Assembly (NCBI RefSeq): GCF_010731795.1
Contig: NZ_AP022591.1
Location: forward strand, 3,906,001 to 3,970,000
DNA length: 64,000 nucleotides
Direction: 5' to 3'
Origin: Mycolicibacterium celeriflavum
Lineage (GTDB): Bacteria > Actinomycetota > Actinomycetes > Mycobacteriales > Mycobacteriaceae
Under the pieces are notes generated by a model, which saw nothing but the letters and a program-made list of their open reading frames with translations, was not told the origin of the DNA and ran no database searches. Below are positions 63,539-64,000 of this stretch, piece by piece (the stretch's first letter is position 1; each line of letters opens with the position of its first letter). A program made the translations under genes and the position numbers.

Positions 63539-63552
63539 TAGAACACGTTCTA
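63539..63552. promoter_or_regulatory. KstR operator 1 upstream of mce4 operon
   Basis: TAGAACACGTTCTA is the ideal palindromic box. It lies 232 bases before yrbE4A, in the 270-base gap after chsB1. Confidence 0.9.
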
Positions 63553-63627
63553 CAATGACCTCGGTCACGCCTGGCTTGAACAGCGCAAAGATCACAATTT
63601 CGGCTACTTTTCCGGTTCTTTGACACC

Positions 63628-63641
63628 GCGAACGTGTTCTA
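63628..63641. promoter_or_regulatory. KstR operator 2 upstream of mce4 operon, with adjacent -10
   Basis: GCGAACGTGTTCTA keeps AACnnGTTnnA but lacks the leading T, so it is a slightly degenerate box. TATGAT at 63647-63652 is a strong -10 six bases downstream, giving a predicted mRNA start near 63659 and a leader of about 110 bases. Confidence 0.72.
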
Positions 63642-63770
63642 GTTAGTATGATCCGGCTCACTAAGAGCAACGCTTAACCAAGGGCTGGGAAGCCCGCCGT
63701 GACAACGAGTTTCGCCTCTTCGCCACGGCGACTATGCGCAACCATCCGGCCCCCGAGAACGGAGCTAAGG

Positions 63771-64000
63771 TTGATCGAACAGCTGGCGGCACCGGCTCGG
63801 GCCGTGGGCGGGTTCGTGGAGATGTCTTTCGATACGTTCTCCAAAACTTTTCGGCGTCCGTTTCAGTTTCGGGAGTTTCTGGATCAGACGTGGATGATCG
63901 CGCGGGTTTCGTTGGTGCCGACGTTGTTGGTGGCGATTCCGTTCACGGTATTGGTGGCGTTCACGCTCAACATTTTGCTGCGCGAGATCGGTGCGGCCGA
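63771..64000 (+). CDS. yrbE4A: Mce4 permease YrbE4A (5' part, runs off the window)
   Basis: First gene of the mce4 sterol-import operon (Rv3501c family), an MlaE-type integral membrane permease. The visible 76 residues read MIEQLAAPARAVGGFVEMSF, then FREFLDQTWMIARVSLVPTL and a hydrophobic span with VLVAFTLNILLREIGAA. The TTG at 63771 follows AGCTAAGG; an in-frame GTG at 63699 would add 24 residues that do not resemble the family. Confidence 0.92.
   Translation, partial: MIEQLAAPARAVGGFVEMSFDTFSKTFRRPFQFREFLDQTWMIARVSLVPTLLVAIPFTVLVAFTLNILLREIGAA

Overview
The window is chromosomal DNA of a mycobacterium, most likely a fast-growing Mycolicibacterium-type species. The evidence is high GC, GTG and TTG starts, four-base ATGA and one-base TGATG gene overlaps, F420-dependent enzymes, hemophore-like and DUF1942 (MPT63-like) secreted proteins, and above all a near-complete cholesterol catabolism cluster whose gene order follows the Rv3501c-Rv3553 region of M. 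tuberculosis. The PE/PPE genes found there in M. tuberculosis are absent here. Species assignment is inference from gene content only.

Layout. 1-5.9 kb: ring C/D degradation (ipdC, ipdB, ipdA, echA20, two SDR genes) around a perfect KstR2 operator, then a Ddn-type deazaflavin protein. 5.9-13.3 kb: side-chain degradation (fadA5 divergent from cyp125-fadE28-fadE29-chsH2-chsH1-ltp2) with two KstR operators. 13.3-25.2 kb: a small membrane-protein gene split by an 11.1-kb integrated element. The element carries three overlapping tyrosine-recombinase genes and a DUF6262 coiled-coil gene, and its cargo is a cytochrome P450 divergent from a very large cyclase/NB-ARC/LuxR regulator. 25.3-31.8 kb: a DUF1942 protein, the hsd4B-like hydratase, kstD, and hsaE-hsaG-hsaF. 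31.8-36.7 kb: non-steroid genes (RecQ-phosphoribosyltransferase fusion, hemophore-like protein, glycosyltransferase, IclR regulator). 36.8-39.9 kb: a KstR-controlled DUF1214-SDR-sulfotransferase operon. 39.9-42.0 kb: a PknH-sensor-like lipoprotein with an ISL3-type insertion sequence at its 5' end. 42.1-53.6 kb: kshA and partner, a gamma-carbonic-anhydrase-like protein, a lipoprotein, a MOSC protein, a five-gene operon (double-DUF35 protein, ltp4, ltp3, LLM oxidoreductase, NTF2-like protein), a second LLM oxidoreductase, an acetoacetate-decarboxylase-like protein and cyp142. 53.7-64 kb: echA19 divergent from fadD19, a nitronate monooxygenase-like gene, a frameshifted NmrA-like gene, fadD17-fadE27-fadE26 divergent from fdxD-chsB1, and the start of the mce4 sterol-import operon (yrbE4A).

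How it works together. Mce4 imports sterol. CYP125/CYP142 with ferredoxin oxidise the C26 methyl. FadD19 and FadD17 make CoA thioesters. FadE26/27, EchA19, ChsB1, FadA5, FadE28/29, ChsH1/H2 and Ltp2 shorten the side chain. KstD and KshA open ring B, HsaE/G/F finish the A/B-ring fragment, and IpdC, EchA20 and IpdAB open rings D and C. At least ten perfect KstR boxes (TnnAACnnGTTnnA) punctuate the operons. At several of them the box runs into a TANNNT -10 element only 6-7 bases before the start codon, predicting leaderless mRNAs.

Most unusual: the integrated element, whose two ends can be placed almost to the base because the interrupted gene can be rejoined in frame; tandem palindromic operator-like repeats between its P450 and its regulator; the operator/-10/leaderless-start architecture; and a second thiolase-like pair, Ltp3/Ltp4, encoded with a tandem-DUF35 protein.
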